This document shows, in pieces, positions 63,766-64,000 of a stretch of 64,000 bases of DNA (the stretch's first letter is position 1; each line of letters starts with the position of its first letter). The position numbers and the translations under genes were made by a program. The notes beneath the pieces were generated by a model, which had not been told where the DNA came from, ran no database searches, and worked only from the letters and a program-made list of their open reading frames with translations. Source of the DNA: Geothrix sp. (GTDB taxonomy: Bacteria > Acidobacteriota > Holophagae > Holophagales > Holophagaceae); contig NZ_CP126625.1 of NCBI RefSeq assembly GCF_030219325.1, positions 3,522,857 through 3,586,856 on the forward strand. The letters are read 5' to 3'.

Positions 63766-64000
63766 TCAGCGGGGGGGAATGGCCAGGGTGATCTTCTGGT
63801 TGCCGTTGGGGGACTGGATGAAGAGGAGCAGGGTGCGGCCCCCGGACTTCTTCACAGCGGCGTTGAACTCGCCCAGGGTGTTCACGGGCTGGCGGCCGAT
63901 CTCGGTGATGATCATGCCCGGGGCCAGGCCGCGGTCCGCGGCGGGGGAGCGGGGATCCACCGAGGTCACCACCACGCCCTTGAGCCGGTTCTTAGGATCG
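63766..64000 (-). CDS. HtrA/DegP-type serine protease, C-terminal PDZ part (partial)
   Basis: The last 77 residues of a protein that continues past the right edge. They form a PDZ domain: GVVVTSVDPRSPAADRGLAP, GMIITEIGRQPVNTLGEFNA, and a final strand QKITLAIPPR. This is typical of the second PDZ of Do/DegP-type periplasmic proteases, which refold or degrade misfolded envelope proteins. The protease domain is outside the window, so the assignment is by PDZ style only. Confidence 0.8.
   Translation of the reverse strand, partial: DPKNRLKGVVVTSVDPRSPAADRGLAPGMIITEIGRQPVNTLGEFNAAVKKSGGRTLLLFIQSPNGNQKITLAIPPR

Overview
The window is a compact, GC-rich bacterial chromosome segment. It starts inside a 16S rRNA gene read leftward and ends inside an HtrA-type protease. 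The 16S 5' end, the very high GC content, the Gram-negative envelope genes (outer-membrane barrels, a lipoprotein, porin, HtrA) and the gene mix (fliW-csrA, AglZ/FrzS-like pseudo-receiver, extracytoplasmic flavinylation genes, PEGA/TPR proteins) fit Acidobacteriota, most likely class Holophagae (Geothrix/Holophaga-like). The taxon is inferred; only 198 bases of 16S are present.

Layout. 1-0.5 kb: 16S 5' end and rRNA leader. 0.5-11.3 kb: galU, a copper operon (MerR regulator, CopZ, CopA) behind a 19-bp-spacer MerR promoter, mnmG, pssA, a NupC-type nucleoside transporter and small membrane genes. 11.4-18 kb: a HEAT-repeat protein with a degenerate receiver domain, then a secreted TPR/propeller and PEGA/TPR set. 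18-24.1 kb: aroA, a 1007-residue sigma-54 activator and mutL. The first 19 mutL codons and its upstream DNA are duplicated just upstream. 24.4-27.6 kb: an extracytoplasmic flavinylation operon (ApbE, porin, FMN-binding protein, His-rich membrane protein) behind two Fur-like palindromes. 27.7-31.4 kb: a gluzincin fused to a propeller and barrel, and a metallophosphoesterase. 31.4-34.9 kb: a six-gene bufferin/MNIO RiPP operon: Cys-rich precursor, DUF692 enzyme, DUF2063 partner, YceI, ECF sigma factor and zinc anti-sigma factor. 35-37.6 kb: a DCC protein, a half-size UPF0016 transporter, an RNase D-like exonuclease, fliW, csrA and an unlisted-size small gene (yjfB-like). 37.7-50.8 kb: uvrA, CHAD protein, histidine kinase, murI, prmA, a second sigma-54 activator, two tandem thioredoxin-fold proteins, a PafA-like phosphatase and a sirtuin.

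50.8-59.8 kb is the accessory part. It carries six copies of a MITE-like repeat, a duplicated 3' fragment of the murU-like gene, a twin promoter pair, and an integron-cassette-like cluster with two attC-like sites and no integrase. One cassette is a strikingly AT-rich gene for a TIR-like/deoxyribosyltransferase-like protein. 58.4-64 kb: an AmgK-MurU cell-wall recycling pair split by palindromic repeats, a CNNM/CorC transporter-like protein, the pseudo-receiver coiled-coil protein and htrA.

The strongest system-level reading is copper and metal handling. A CueR-CopZ-CopA export operon lies about 30 kb from a bufferin-type copper-buffering peptide operon that carries its own sigma/anti-sigma pair. 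The flavinylation operon appears iron-regulated.
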